Assembly (NCBI GenBank): GCA_964035775.1
Contig: CAXIVS010000248.1
Coordinates: 62,001 to 126,000, forward strand
Origin: Osedax frankpressi
Lineage: Eukaryota; Annelida; Polychaeta; Sabellida; Siboglinidae
Length of the DNA stretch: 64,000 nucleotides
Reading direction: 5' to 3'
Shown: positions 35,952 through 48,763 of the stretch, piece after piece
Position numbering within the stretch: position 1 is the first letter of the stretch
Layout of the letters: each line of letters begins with the position of its first letter
The notes under the pieces: model-generated
What the model saw: only the letters and a program-made list of their open reading frames with translations
Told to the model about the DNA's origin: nothing
The model's database searches: none
Position numbers and translations under genes: made by a program

Positions 35952-36734
35952 ATGGTTACAATGAAGGAGACTGCAAATAATGAGACGAGTAAGCTTAGTA
36001 ATAGGAACACATCACCTGTTGGAAGAATGTGTAAACATCGGCGTGGCTTCCAGCAAGGCCACCCATATTTCAAAACAACACATGCCGAAACGACTGAAAC
36101 ACGACCGAGTTCTGTATGGATGCCCCGACTAGACATGGATGACTTCTCAAGAGTTGTACAAGAAACGACTGGTGGCCTCTTGACAGTCCCCGATGCTGAT
36201 GGAATATCTGGCAGCAGCAAAATCCTTCGGCCACGGCCAAACCGGAGACTACCTTTAACAGAAAGCTACCTCCAGCCAGATGAAAGTCAAGGACCGTCCT
36301 CCGAAATGCGTCTGCTGAATGTTGGAAAGAATGCTCAGATGTGGAATGAATGCTACACTGAGCATGCTGAGCAGAAGATGTGCACTTCGCCACACTTTCA
36401 AGTATACCGCGAACAACAGGTTGGCCTCTGTTGGAAGGAGTCGTTGAAATGTGTGAACTGCGAGTATCACTCACGCATGTACAAATTGTACAGTGAGATA
36501 GAAACTGGACGTTGTGGTCAGCGGGCTGCAACAATGAATGTTGCACTTCACATCGGTCTGCAGGATTCGACAACAGCAACCACAAAGTTCCGTCACATTC
36601 TCACAGCAATGGATACGCCACCTCCCAGTCACACTGGATTGCAGAGAACAGCGAACAAGGTCGCAGCTCTCACTGCACAAGCAACGATGGATGACTTGCG
36701 CATGAGAAGACAGAGATCTAAGGAAGACCAGTAA
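35952..36734 (+). CDS. Mutator-like transposase N-terminal fragment, copy 15
   Basis: Block III copy, protein identical to copy 1. Confidence 0.6.
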   Translation: MVTMKETANNETSKLSNRNTSPVGRMCKHRRGFQQGHPYFKTTHAETTETRPSSVWMPRLDMDDFSRVVQETTGGLLTVPDADGISGSSKILRPRPNRRLPLTESYLQPDESQGPSSEMRLLNVGKNAQMWNECYTEHAEQKMCTSPHFQVYREQQVGLCWKESLKCVNCEYHSRMYKLYSEIETGRCGQRAATMNVALHIGLQDSTTATTKFRHILTAMDTPPPSHTGLQRTANKVAALTAQATMDDLRMRRQRSKEDQ

Positions 36735-37218
36735 CAAGTGTGAGAAGGAGACGTCGACGTCCATCCCCACATAGCAATGACACTGAACACTCATATTCAT
36801 TAAGATCACGAAAATCAGCCGACCACCCCTATGCAAGCAGACAGTAGCCAGACACACCCACAACGTTACACAGCACAGTATACATAGATAGAAATGAGCA
36901 CACACAGTAATCTAACAATATGACATTGTATTATTCCATAGCGTCTGCTTGAGCTGCAACTTTGCCTGTCTGAGCAATGCGAACACAATCTACGTACACC
37001 ATCGATCACCTGCCTGCTGCCTGACATACATGCATGCGACCACCATGAGAACACTAGCTCCACGCCACCACGCTCTATCGACACGATACGATCATCACAC
37101 GTGTTGCACGGCATGGCCGTAGCACGTGTGACACTGAGCTTCTTCAATATTTTTCATAGAATTCATCCTCCATCACGTCTCGCCAACTAAAAGTGTTTCT
37201 GTTGCTAGGGCTCTATTA

Positions 37219-37673
37219 GGGCTCATGACACAGTTAACTTTCCCATTGGCCACCATGTTAGCGTTTTGTAGGATTATAAGGAAACTAGACGCAGGAAAAT
37301 TCTAAAAATTATTGCCTGTTGTTATCATCATCTCAATGACATGCTGGTCAAGTGTAGTCAAATTCCAATATTTCGTTCTCTCGTAAAGTGCCGCTATGTA
37401 TGACACCCGTCACTATTTACAAATGAATGCAGGCAGTAATACAACAGAGGTGTCAACAAGCCAAATTACTGCCAGGTACCCATCCGCTTAATAAAATCAG
37501 CTAAAAATTCACCATTTCACTGTCAACAGCTTCCACAATCACACCTGGAAATCAGACTGCTCAAATGCACTTATGTCACAGCAGGTGAATGTTGAAAAAA
37601 ATCAAAATAAAAAAATATATGGGACTATGTGTCATCGGTAACCAAACAGGAAGTCTAACTGTGTCATGAGCCC
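37219..37673. mobile_element. MITE-like element, copy 12 (455 bp)
   Basis: Block III type, exactly 2,560 bp from the previous copy. Confidence 0.8.
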
Positions 37674-38511
37674 AAATAGACATGGTGATTTTGGAGAAAA
37701 AATCTGAAATTAACATATTTGACAGGCACTCCTATATGAAACACTGCGCAGTAATTTTTTTTAGATTTCATCCACACATTTTATTTTTAGACACATTTAA
37801 ACAATGCACCCTATTTCACCGAGCGCCACAACAGTGAGCAGGTGGCAGTTTCAAAATGCCTAATCTCTCACATCTACACACTACACAAACTTTCTTGTGT
37901 GCCATATATGAACACATTACCCAATTTTTCAGATAGCCCAGTATGTTTTTTTGTAAAATATCACATACAGGCTGTTGTCATTTTGCAGTTAGAGTTATGT
38001 TGATTGTTTTCCCTTGTCCCTATTAAAAGACTGTAAATATACATGATACATGACCTTAAAATGTGCATTCTTCAAAGGCCAGACATCTTAATTAGTTCAA
38101 TTCTAAAGAATTACACAATGCAATTAGTAGACATTCGATACACTGTGGCACTTGCCTGATTGAGCAGTGATCCAGTCAGTAGGCGGGGCCTGCTGTGAGA
38201 TGGGCCTATTGGGTGATTCCCTGAAGTTGCACAGCCAAGGTGTCATTAGGAGTTAATCTTCGGGTCTTTCCATGTTTCTAATTAGCTGAAGTAAACAAAA
38301 CATGATAGATTGGTCACCCTGCTGTACTGTGATTGGTCCATTTTGGGTATAGATTTTCAAACAGAGGATTCACTGCTTCAAGCCCCTCCCCACCCCCCTT
38401 ATCACACCAGTGTTCGGTCACTGTGATTTGGACTTTCAGACTCACTAGAAGTCTGTAATCTCAAATCACGGTTTGTCTCTGCCAATTGTAATTCTGCCGG
38501 GATTATTCTGC

Positions 38512-39294
38512 ATGGTTACAATGAAGGAGACTGCAAATAATGAGACGAGTAAGCTTAGTAATAGGAACACATCACCTGTTGGAAGAATGTGTAAACATCG
38601 GCGTGGCTTCCAGCAAGGCCACCCATATTTCAAAACAACACATGCCGAAACGACTGAAACACGACCGAGTTCTGTATGGATGCCCCGACTAGACATGGAT
38701 GACTTCTCAAGAGTTGTACAAGAAACGACTGGTGGCCTCTTGACAGTCCCCGATGCTGATGGAATATCTGGCAGCAGCAAAATCCTTCGGCCACGGCCAA
38801 ACCGGAGACTACCTTTAACAGAAAGCTACCTCCAGCCAGATGAAAGTCAAGGACCGTCCTCCGAAATGCGTCTGCTGAATGTTGGAAAGAATGCTCAGAT
38901 GTGGAATGAATGCTACACTGAGCATGCTGAGCAGAAGATGTGCACTTCGCCACACTTTCAAGTATACCGCGAACAACAGGTTGGCCTCTGTTGGAAGGAG
39001 TCGTTGAAATGTGTGAACTGCGAGTATCACTCACGCATGTACAAATTGTACAGTGAGATAGAAACTGGACGTTGTGGTCAGCGGGCTGCAACAATGAATG
39101 TTGCACTTCACATCGGTCTGCAGGATTCGACAACAGCAACCACAAAGTTCCGTCACATTCTCACAGCAATGGATACGCCACCTCCCAGTCACACTGGATT
39201 GCAGAGAACAGCGAACAAGGTCGCAGCTCTCACTGCACAAGCAACGATGGATGACTTGCGCATGAGAAGACAGAGATCTAAGGAAGACCAGTAA
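38512..39294 (+). CDS. Mutator-like transposase N-terminal fragment, copy 16
   Basis: Block III copy, protein identical to copy 1. Confidence 0.6.
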   Translation: MVTMKETANNETSKLSNRNTSPVGRMCKHRRGFQQGHPYFKTTHAETTETRPSSVWMPRLDMDDFSRVVQETTGGLLTVPDADGISGSSKILRPRPNRRLPLTESYLQPDESQGPSSEMRLLNVGKNAQMWNECYTEHAEQKMCTSPHFQVYREQQVGLCWKESLKCVNCEYHSRMYKLYSEIETGRCGQRAATMNVALHIGLQDSTTATTKFRHILTAMDTPPPSHTGLQRTANKVAALTAQATMDDLRMRRQRSKEDQ

Positions 39295-39778
39295 CAAGTG
39301 TGAGAAGGAGACGTCGACGTCCATCCCCACATAGCAATGACACTGAACACTCATATTCATTAAGATCACGAAAATCAGCCGACCACCCCTATGCAAGCAG
39401 ACAGTAGCCAGACACACCCACAACGTTACACAGCACAGTATACATAGATAGAAATGAGCACACACAGTAATCTAACAATATGACATTGTATTATTCCATA
39501 GCGTCTGCTTGAGCTGCAACTTTGCCTGTCTGAGCAATGCGAACACAATCTACGTACACCATCGATCACCTGCCTGCTGCCTGACATACATGCATGCGAC
39601 CACCATGAGAACACTAGCTCCACGCCACCACGCTCTATCGACACGATACGATCATCACACGTGTTGCACGGCATGGCCGTAGCACGTGTGACACTGAGCT
39701 TCTTCAATATTTTTCATAGAATTCATCCTCCATCACGTCTCGCCAACTAAAAGTGTTTCTGTTGCTAGGGCTCTATTA

Positions 39779-40233
39779 GGGCTCATGACACAGTTAACTT
39801 TCCCATTGGCCACCATGTTAGCGTTTTGTAGGATTATAAGGAAACTAGACGCAGGAAAATTCTAAAAATTATTGCCTGTTGTTATCATCATCTCAATGAC
39901 ATGCTGGTCAAGTGTAGTCAAATTCCAATATTTCGTTCTCTCGTAAAGTGCCGCTATGTATGACACCCGTCACTATTTACAAATGAATGCAGGCAGTAAT
40001 ACAACAGAGGTGTCAACAAGCCAAATTACTGCCAGGTACCCATCCGCTTAATAAAATCAGCTAAAAATTCACCATTTCACTGTCAACAGCTTCCACAATC
40101 ACACCTGGAAATCAGACTGCTCAAATGCACTTATGTCACAGCAGGTGAATGTTGAAAAAAATCAAAATAAAAAAATATATGGGACTATGTGTCATCGGTA
40201 ACCAAACAGGAAGTCTAACTGTGTCATGAGCCC
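39779..40233. mobile_element. MITE-like element, copy 13 (455 bp)
   Basis: Block III type, exactly 2,560 bp from the previous copy. Confidence 0.8.
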
Positions 40234-41071
40234 AAATAGACATGGTGATTTTGGAGAAAAAATCTGAAATTAACATATTTGACAGGCACTCCTATATGAA
40301 ACACTGCGCAGTAATTTTTTTTAGATTTCATCCACACATTTTATTTTTAGACACATTTAAACAATGCACCCTATTTCACCGAGCGCCACAACAGTGAGCA
40401 GGTGGCAGTTTCAAAATGCCTAATCTCTCACATCTACACACTACACAAACTTTCTTGTGTGCCATATATGAACACATTACCCAATTTTTCAGATAGCCCA
40501 GTATGTTTTTTTGTAAAATATCACATACAGGCTGTTGTCATTTTGCAGTTAGAGTTATGTTGATTGTTTTCCCTTGTCCCTATTAAAAGACTGTAAATAT
40601 ACATGATACATGACCTTAAAATGTGCATTCTTCAAAGGCCAGACATCTTAATTAGTTCAATTCTAAAGAATTACACAATGCAATTAGTAGACATTCGATA
40701 CACTGTGGCACTTGCCTGATTGAGCAGTGATCCAGTCAGTAGGCGGGGCCTGCTGTGAGATGGGCCTATTGGGTGATTCCCTGAAGTTGCACAGCCAAGG
40801 TGTCATTAGGAGTTAATCTTCGGGTCTTTCCATGTTTCTAATTAGCTGAAGTAAACAAAACATGATAGATTGGTCACCCTGCTGTACTGTGATTGGTCCA
40901 TTTTGGGTATAGATTTTCAAACAGAGGATTCACTGCTTCAAGCCCCTCCCCACCCCCCTTATCACACCAGTGTTCGGTCACTGTGATTTGGACTTTCAGA
41001 CTCACTAGAAGTCTGTAATCTCAAATCACGGTTTGTCTCTGCCAATTGTAATTCTGCCGGGATTATTCTGC

Positions 41072-41854
41072 ATGGTTACAATGAAGGAGACTGCAAATAA
41101 TGAGACGAGTAAGCTTAGTAATAGGAACACATCACCTGTTGGAAGAATGTGTAAACATCGGCGTGGCTTCCAGCAAGGCCACCCATATTTCAAAACAACA
41201 CATGCCGAAACGACTGAAACACGACCGAGTTCTGTATGGATGCCCCGACTAGACATGGATGACTTCTCAAGAGTTGTACAAGAAACGACTGGTGGCCTCT
41301 TGACAGTCCCCGATGCTGATGGAATATCTGGCAGCAGCAAAATCCTTCGGCCACGGCCAAACCGGAGACTACCTTTAACAGAAAGCTACCTCCAGCCAGA
41401 TGAAAGTCAAGGACCGTCCTCCGAAATGCGTCTGCTGAATGTTGGAAAGAATGCTCAGATGTGGAATGAATGCTACACTGAGCATGCTGAGCAGAAGATG
41501 TGCACTTCGCCACACTTTCAAGTATACCGCGAACAACAGGTTGGCCTCTGTTGGAAGGAGTCGTTGAAATGTGTGAACTGCGAGTATCACTCACGCATGT
41601 ACAAATTGTACAGTGAGATAGAAACTGGACGTTGTGGTCAGCGGGCTGCAACAATGAATGTTGCACTTCACATCGGTCTGCAGGATTCGACAACAGCAAC
41701 CACAAAGTTCCGTCACATTCTCACAGCAATGGATACGCCACCTCCCAGTCACACTGGATTGCAGAGAACAGCGAACAAGGTCGCAGCTCTCACTGCACAA
41801 GCAACGATGGATGACTTGCGCATGAGAAGACAGAGATCTAAGGAAGACCAGTAA
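41072..41854 (+). CDS. Mutator-like transposase N-terminal fragment, copy 17
   Basis: Block III copy, protein identical to copy 1. Confidence 0.6.
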   Translation: MVTMKETANNETSKLSNRNTSPVGRMCKHRRGFQQGHPYFKTTHAETTETRPSSVWMPRLDMDDFSRVVQETTGGLLTVPDADGISGSSKILRPRPNRRLPLTESYLQPDESQGPSSEMRLLNVGKNAQMWNECYTEHAEQKMCTSPHFQVYREQQVGLCWKESLKCVNCEYHSRMYKLYSEIETGRCGQRAATMNVALHIGLQDSTTATTKFRHILTAMDTPPPSHTGLQRTANKVAALTAQATMDDLRMRRQRSKEDQ

Positions 41855-42338
41855 CAAGTGTGAGAAGGAGACGTCGACGTCCATCCCCACATAGCAATGA
41901 CACTGAACACTCATATTCATTAAGATCACGAAAATCAGCCGACCACCCCTATGCAAGCAGACAGTAGCCAGACACACCCACAACGTTACACAGCACAGTA
42001 TACATAGATAGAAATGAGCACACACAGTAATCTAACAATATGACATTGTATTATTCCATAGCGTCTGCTTGAGCTGCAACTTTGCCTGTCTGAGCAATGC
42101 GAACACAATCTACGTACACCATCGATCACCTGCCTGCTGCCTGACATACATGCATGCGACCACCATGAGAACACTAGCTCCACGCCACCACGCTCTATCG
42201 ACACGATACGATCATCACACGTGTTGCACGGCATGGCCGTAGCACGTGTGACACTGAGCTTCTTCAATATTTTTCATAGAATTCATCCTCCATCACGTCT
42301 CGCCAACTAAAAGTGTTTCTGTTGCTAGGGCTCTATTA

Positions 42339-42793
42339 GGGCTCATGACACAGTTAACTTTCCCATTGGCCACCATGTTAGCGTTTTGTAGGATTATAAG
42401 GAAACTAGACGCAGGAAAATTCTAAAAATTATTGCCTGTTGTTATCATCATCTCAATGACATGCTGGTCAAGTGTAGTCAAATTCCAATATTTCGTTCTC
42501 TCGTAAAGTGCCGCTATGTATGACACCCGTCACTATTTACAAATGAATGCAGGCAGTAATACAACAGAGGTGTCAACAAGCCAAATTACTGCCAGGTACC
42601 CATCCGCTTAATAAAATCAGCTAAAAATTCACCATTTCACTGTCAACAGCTTCCACAATCACACCTGGAAATCAGACTGCTCAAATGCACTTATGTCACA
42701 GCAGGTGAATGTTGAAAAAAATCAAAATAAAAAAATATATGGGACTATGTGTCATCGGTAACCAAACAGGAAGTCTAACTGTGTCATGAGCCC
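42339..42793. mobile_element. MITE-like element, copy 14 (455 bp)
   Basis: Last MITE of block III type, with gtgcCgctatg and right flank aaatagac. Confidence 0.8.
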
Positions 42794-43631
42794 AAATAGA
42801 CATGGTGATTTTGGAGAAAAAATCTGAAATTAACATATTTGACAGGCACTCCTATATGAAACACTGCGCAGTAATTTTTTTTAGATTTCATCCACACATT
42901 TTATTTTTAGACACATTTAAACAATGCACCCTATTTCACCGAGCGCCACAACAGTGAGCAGGTGGCAGTTTCAAAATGCCTAATCTCTCACATCTACACA
43001 CTACACAAACTTTCTTGTGTGCCATATATGAACACATTACCCAATTTTTCAGATAGCCCAGTATGTTTTTTTGTAAAATATCACATACAGGCTGTTGTCA
43101 TTTTGCAGTTAGAGTTATGTTGATTGTTTTCCCTTGTCCCTATTAAAAGACTGTAAATATACATGATACATGACCTTAAAATGTGCATTCTTCAAAGGCC
43201 AGACATCTTAATTAGTTCAATTCTAAAGAATTACACAATGCAATTAGTAGACATTCGATACACTGTGGCACTTGCCTGATTGAGCAGTGATCCAGTCAGT
43301 AGGCGGGGCCTGCTGTGAGATGGGCCTATTGGGTGATTCCCTGAAGTTGCACAGCCAAGGTGTCATTAGGAGTTAATCTTCGGGTCTTTCCATGTTTCTA
43401 ATTAGCTGAAGTAAACAAAACATGATAGATTGGTCACCCTGCTGTACTGTGATTGGTCCATTTTGGGTATAGATTTTCAAACAGAGGATTCACTGCTTCA
43501 AGCCCCTCCCCACCCCCCTTATCACACCAGTGTTCGGTCACTGTGATTTGGACTTTCAGACTCACTAGAAGTCTGTAATCTCAAATCACGGTTTGTCTCT
43601 GCCAATTGTAATTCTGCCGGGATTATTCTGC

Positions 43632-44414
43632 ATGGTTACAATGAAGGAGACTGCAAATAATGAGACGAGTAAGCTTAGTAATAGGAACACATCACCTGTT
43701 GGAAGAATGTGTAAACATCGGCGTGGCTTCCAGCAAGGCCACCCATATTTCAAAACAACACATGCCGAAACGACTGAAACACGACCGAGTTCTGTATGGA
43801 TGCCCCGACTAGACATGGATGACTTCTCAAGAGTTGTACAAGAAACGACTGGTGGCCTCTTGACAGTCCCCGATGCTGATGGAATATCTGGCAGCAGCAA
43901 AATCCTTCGGCCACGGCCAAACCGGAGACTACCTTTAACAGAAAGCTACCTCCAGCCAGATGAAAGTCAAGGACCGTCCTCCGAAATGCGTCTGCTGAAT
44001 GTTGGAAAGAATGCTCAGATGTGGAATGAATGCTACACTGAGCATGCTGAGCAGAAGATGTGCACTTCGCCACACTTTCAAGTATACCGCGAACAACAGG
44101 TTGGCCTCTGTTGGAAGGAGTCGTTGAAATGTGTGAACTGCGAGTATCACTCACGCATGTACAAATTGTACAGTGAGATAGAAACTGGACGTTGTGGTCA
44201 GCGGGCTGCAACAATGAATGTTGCACTTCACATCGGTCTGCAGGATTCGACAACAGCAACCACAAAGTTCCGTCACATTCTCACAGCAATGGATACGCCA
44301 CCTCCCAGTCACACTGGATTGCAGAGAACAGCGAACAAGGTCGCAGCTCTCACTGCACAAGCAACGATGGATGACTTGCGCATGAGAAGACAGAGATCTA
44401 AGGAAGACCAGTAA
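43632..44414 (+). CDS. Mutator-like transposase N-terminal fragment, copy 18
   Basis: Last copy with Val2. The coding part is of block III type, but its 3' flank already carries block IV variants from 44560, so the lineage switch falls inside this unit. Confidence 0.6.
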   Translation: MVTMKETANNETSKLSNRNTSPVGRMCKHRRGFQQGHPYFKTTHAETTETRPSSVWMPRLDMDDFSRVVQETTGGLLTVPDADGISGSSKILRPRPNRRLPLTESYLQPDESQGPSSEMRLLNVGKNAQMWNECYTEHAEQKMCTSPHFQVYREQQVGLCWKESLKCVNCEYHSRMYKLYSEIETGRCGQRAATMNVALHIGLQDSTTATTKFRHILTAMDTPPPSHTGLQRTANKVAALTAQATMDDLRMRRQRSKEDQ

Positions 44415-44898
44415 CAAGTGTGAGAAGGAGACGTCGACGTCCATCCCCACATAGCAATGACACTGAACACTCATATTCATTAAGATCACGAAAATCAGCC
44501 GACCACCCCTATGCAAGCAGACAGTAGCCAGACACACCCACAACGTTACACAGCACAGTGTACATAGATAGAAATGAGCACACACAGTAATCTAACAATA
44601 TGACATTGTATTATTCCATAGCGTCTGCTTGAGCTGCAACTTTGCCTGTCTGAGCAATGCGAACACAATCTACGTACACCATCGATCACCTGCCTGCTGC
44701 CTGACATACATGCATGCGACCACCATGAGAACACTAGCTCCACGCCACCACGCTCTATCGACACGATACGATCATCACACGTGTTGCACGGCATGGCCGT
44801 AGCACGTGTGACACTGAGCTTCTTCAATATTTTTCATAGAATTCATCCTCCATCACGTCTCGCCAACTAAAAGTGTTTCTGTTGCTAGGGCTCTATTA

Positions 44899-45353
44899 GG
44901 GCTCATGACACAGTTAACTTTCCCATTGGCCACCATGTTAGCGTTTTGTAGGATTATAAGGAAACTAGACGCAGGAAAATTCTAAAAATTATTGCCTGTT
45001 GTTATCATCATCTCAATGACATGCTGGTCAAGTGTAGTCAAATTCCAATATTTCGTTCTCTCGTAAAGTGCTGCTATGTATGACACCCGTCACTATTTAC
45101 AAATGAATGCAGGCAGTAATACAACAGAGGTGTCAACAAGCCAAATTACTGCCAGGTACCCATCCGCTTAATAAAATCAGCTAATAATTCACCATTTCAC
45201 TGTCAACAGCTTCCACAATCACACCTGGAAATCAGACTGCTCAAATGCACTTATGTCACAGCAGGTGAATGTTGAAAAAAATCTAAATAAAAAAATATAT
45301 GGGACTATGTGTCATCGGTAACCAAACAGGAAGTCTAACTGTGTCATGAGCCC
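44899..45353. mobile_element. MITE-like element, copy 15 (455 bp)
   Basis: First MITE of block IV type: gtgcTgctatg, ctaaTaattc, aatcTaaataaa. The right flank is TAttttaaatag, so TA now stands on both sides of the element. Confidence 0.8.
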
Positions 45354-46197
45354 TATTTTAAATAGACATGGTGATTTTGGAGAAAAAATCTGAAATTAAC
45401 ATATTTGACAGGCACTCCTATATGAAACACTGCGCAGTAATTTTTTTTAGATTTCATCCACACATTTTATTTTTAGACACATTTAAACAATGCACCCTAT
45501 TTCACCGAGCGCCACAACAGTGAGCAGGTGGCAGTTTCAAAATGCCTAATCTCTCACATCTACACACTACACAAACTTTCTTGTGTGCCATATATGAACA
45601 CATTACCCAATTTTTCAGATAGCCCAGTATGTTTTTTTGTAAAATATCACATACAGGCTGTTGTCATTTTGCAGTTAGAGTTATGTTGATTGTTTTCCCT
45701 TGTCCCTATTAAAAGACTGTAAATATACATGATACATGACCTTAAAATGTGCATTATTCAAAGGCCAGACATCTTAATTAGTTCAATTCTAAAGAATTAC
45801 ACAATGCAATTAGTAGACATTCGATACACTGTGGCACTTGCCTGATTGAGCAGTGATCCAGGCAGTAGGCGGGGCCTGCTGTGAGATGGGCCTATTGGGT
45901 GATTCCCTGAAGTTGCACAGCCAAGGTGTCATTAGGAGTTAATCTTCGGGTCTTTCCATGTTTCTAATTAGCTGAAGTAAACAAAACATGATAGATTGGT
46001 CACCCTGCTGTACTGCGATTGGTCCATTTTGGGTATAGATTTTCAAACAGAGGATTCACTGCTTCAAGCCCCTCCCCACCCCCCTTATCACACCAGTGTT
46101 CGGTCACTGTGATTTGGACTTTCAGACTCACTAGAAGTCTGTAATCTCAAATCACGGTTTGTCTCTGCCAATTGTAATTCTGCCGGGATTATTCTGC

Positions 46198-46980
46198 ATG
46201 ATTACAATGAAGGAGACTGCAAATAATGAGACGAGTAAGCTTAGTAATAGGAACACATCACCTGTTGGAAGAATGTGTAAACATCGGCGTGGCTTCCAGC
46301 AAGGCCACCCATATTTCAAAACAACACATGCCGAAACGACTGAAACACGACCGAGTTCTGTATGGATGCCCCGACTAGACATGGATGACTTCTCAAGAGT
46401 TGTACAAGAAACGACTGGTGGCCTCTTGACAGTCCCCGATGCTGATGGAATATCTGGCAGCAGCAAAATCCTTCGGCCACGGCCAAACCGGAGACTACCT
46501 TTAACAGAAAGCTACCTCCAGCCAGATGAAAGTCAAGGACCGTCCTCCGAAATGCGTCTGCTGAATGTTGGAAAGAATGCTCAGATGTGGAATGAATGCT
46601 ACACTGAGCATGCTGAGCAGAAGATGTGCACTTCGCCACACTTTCAAGTATACCGCGAACAACAGGTTGGCCTCTGTTGGAAGGAGTCGTTGAAATGTGT
46701 GAACTGCGAGTATCACTCACGCATGTACAAATTGTACAGTGAGATAGAAACTGGACGTTGTGGTCAGCGGGCTGCAACAATGAATGTTGCACTTCACATC
46801 GGTCTGCAGGATTCGACAACAGCAACCACAAAGTTCCGTCACATTCTCACAGCAATGGATACGCCACCTCCCAGTCACACTGGATTGCAGAGAACAGCGA
46901 ACAAGGTCGCAGCTCTCACTGCACAAGCAACGATGGATGACTTGCGCATGAGAAGACAGAGATCTAAGGAAGACCAGTAA
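46198..46980 (+). CDS. Mutator-like transposase N-terminal fragment, copy 19
   Basis: First copy with Val2Ile, a change shared by all following copies. Confidence 0.6.
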   Translation: MITMKETANNETSKLSNRNTSPVGRMCKHRRGFQQGHPYFKTTHAETTETRPSSVWMPRLDMDDFSRVVQETTGGLLTVPDADGISGSSKILRPRPNRRLPLTESYLQPDESQGPSSEMRLLNVGKNAQMWNECYTEHAEQKMCTSPHFQVYREQQVGLCWKESLKCVNCEYHSRMYKLYSEIETGRCGQRAATMNVALHIGLQDSTTATTKFRHILTAMDTPPPSHTGLQRTANKVAALTAQATMDDLRMRRQRSKEDQ

Positions 46981-47464
46981 CAAGTGTGAGAAGGAGACGT
47001 CGACGTCCATCCCCACATAGCAATGACACTGAACACTCATATTCATTAAGATCACGAAAATCAGCCGACCACCCCTATGCAAGCAGACAGTAGCCAGACA
47101 CACCCACAACGTTACACAGCACAGTGTACATAGATAGAAATGAGCACACACAGTAATCTAACAATATGACATTGTATTATTCCATAGCGTCTGCTTGAGC
47201 TGCAACTTTGCCTGTCTGAGCAATGCGAACACAATCTACGTACACCATCGATCACCTGCCTGCTGCCTGACATACATGCATGCGACCACCATGAGAACAC
47301 TAGCTCCACGCCACCACGCTCTATCGACACGATACGATCATCACACGTGTTGCACGGCATGGCCGTAGCACGTGTGACACTGAGCTTCTTCAATATTTTT
47401 CATAGAATTCATCCTCCATCACGTCTCGCCAACTAAAAGTGTTTCTGTTGCTAGGGCTCTATTA

Positions 47465-47919
47465 GGGCTCATGACACAGTTAACTTTCCCATTGGCCACC
47501 ATGTTAGCGTTTTGTAGGATTATAAGGAAACTAGACGCAGGAAAATTCTAAAAATTATTGCCTGTTGTTATCATCATCTCAATGACATGCTGGTCAAGTG
47601 TAGTCAAATTCCAATATTTCGTTCTCTCGTAAAGTGCTGCTATGTATGACACCCGTCACTATTTACAAATGAATGCAGGCAGTAATACAACAGAGGTGTC
47701 AACAAGCCAAATTACTGCCAGGTACCCATCCGCTTAATAAAATCAGCTAATAATTCACCATTTCACTGTCAACAGCTTCCACAATCACACCTGGAAATCA
47801 GACTGCTCAAATGCACTTATGTCACAGCAGGTGAATGTTGAAAAAAATCTAAATAAAAAAATATATGGGACTATGTGTCATCGGTAACCAAACAGGAAGT
47901 CTAACTGTGTCATGAGCCC
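47465..47919. mobile_element. MITE-like element, copy 16 (455 bp)
   Basis: Block IV type with the TAtttt right flank. Confidence 0.8.
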
Positions 47920-48763
47920 TATTTTAAATAGACATGGTGATTTTGGAGAAAAAATCTGAAATTAACATATTTGACAGGCACTCCTATATGAAACACTGCG
48001 CAGTAATTTTTTTTAGATTTCATCCACACATTTTATTTTTAGACACATTTAAACAATGCACCCTATTTCACCGAGCGCCACAACAGTGAGCAGGTGGCAG
48101 TTTCAAAATGCCTAATCTCTCACATCTACACACTACACAAACTTTCTTGTGTGCCATATATGAACACATTACCCAATTTTTCAGATAGCCCAGTATGTTT
48201 TTTTGTAAAATATCACATACAGGCTGTTGTCATTTTGCAGTTAGAGTTATGTTGATTGTTTTCCCTTGTCCCTATTAAAAGACTGTAAATATACATGATA
48301 CATGACCTTAAAATGTGCATTATTCAAAGGCCAGACATCTTAATTAGTTCAATTCTAAAGAATTACACAATGCAATTAGTAGACATTCGATACACTGTGG
48401 CACTTGCCTGATTGAGCAGTGATCCAGGCAGTAGGCGGGGCCTGCTGTGAGATGGGCCTATTGGGTGATTCCCTGAAGTTGCACAGCCAAGGTGTCATTA
48501 GGAGTTAATCTTCGGGTCTTTCCATGTTTCTAATTAGCTGAAGTAAACAAAACATGATAGATTGGTCACCCTGCTGTACTGCGATTGGTCCATTTTGGGT
48601 ATAGATTTTCAAACAGAGGATTCACTGCTTCAAGCCCCTCCCCACCCCCCTTATCACACCAGTGTTCGGTCACTGTGATTTGGACTTTCAGACTCACTAG
48701 AAGTCTGTAATCTCAAATCACGGTTTGTCTCTGCCAATTGTAATTCTGCCGGGATTATTCTGC

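Larger units (their letters stand above)
26979..44559 (+). repeat. Array block III: homogeneous 2,560-bp units
   Basis: ORFs 12-18 are spaced exactly 2,560 bp apart, each preceded by a 455-bp MITE. Lines compared three periods (7,680 bp) apart are identical at every place checked. ORFs have Gly32/Glu118, and the spacer keeps the gcattCttc variant of block II. This is the most uniform part of the window, which suggests the most recent amplification or conversion. Confidence 0.85.
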
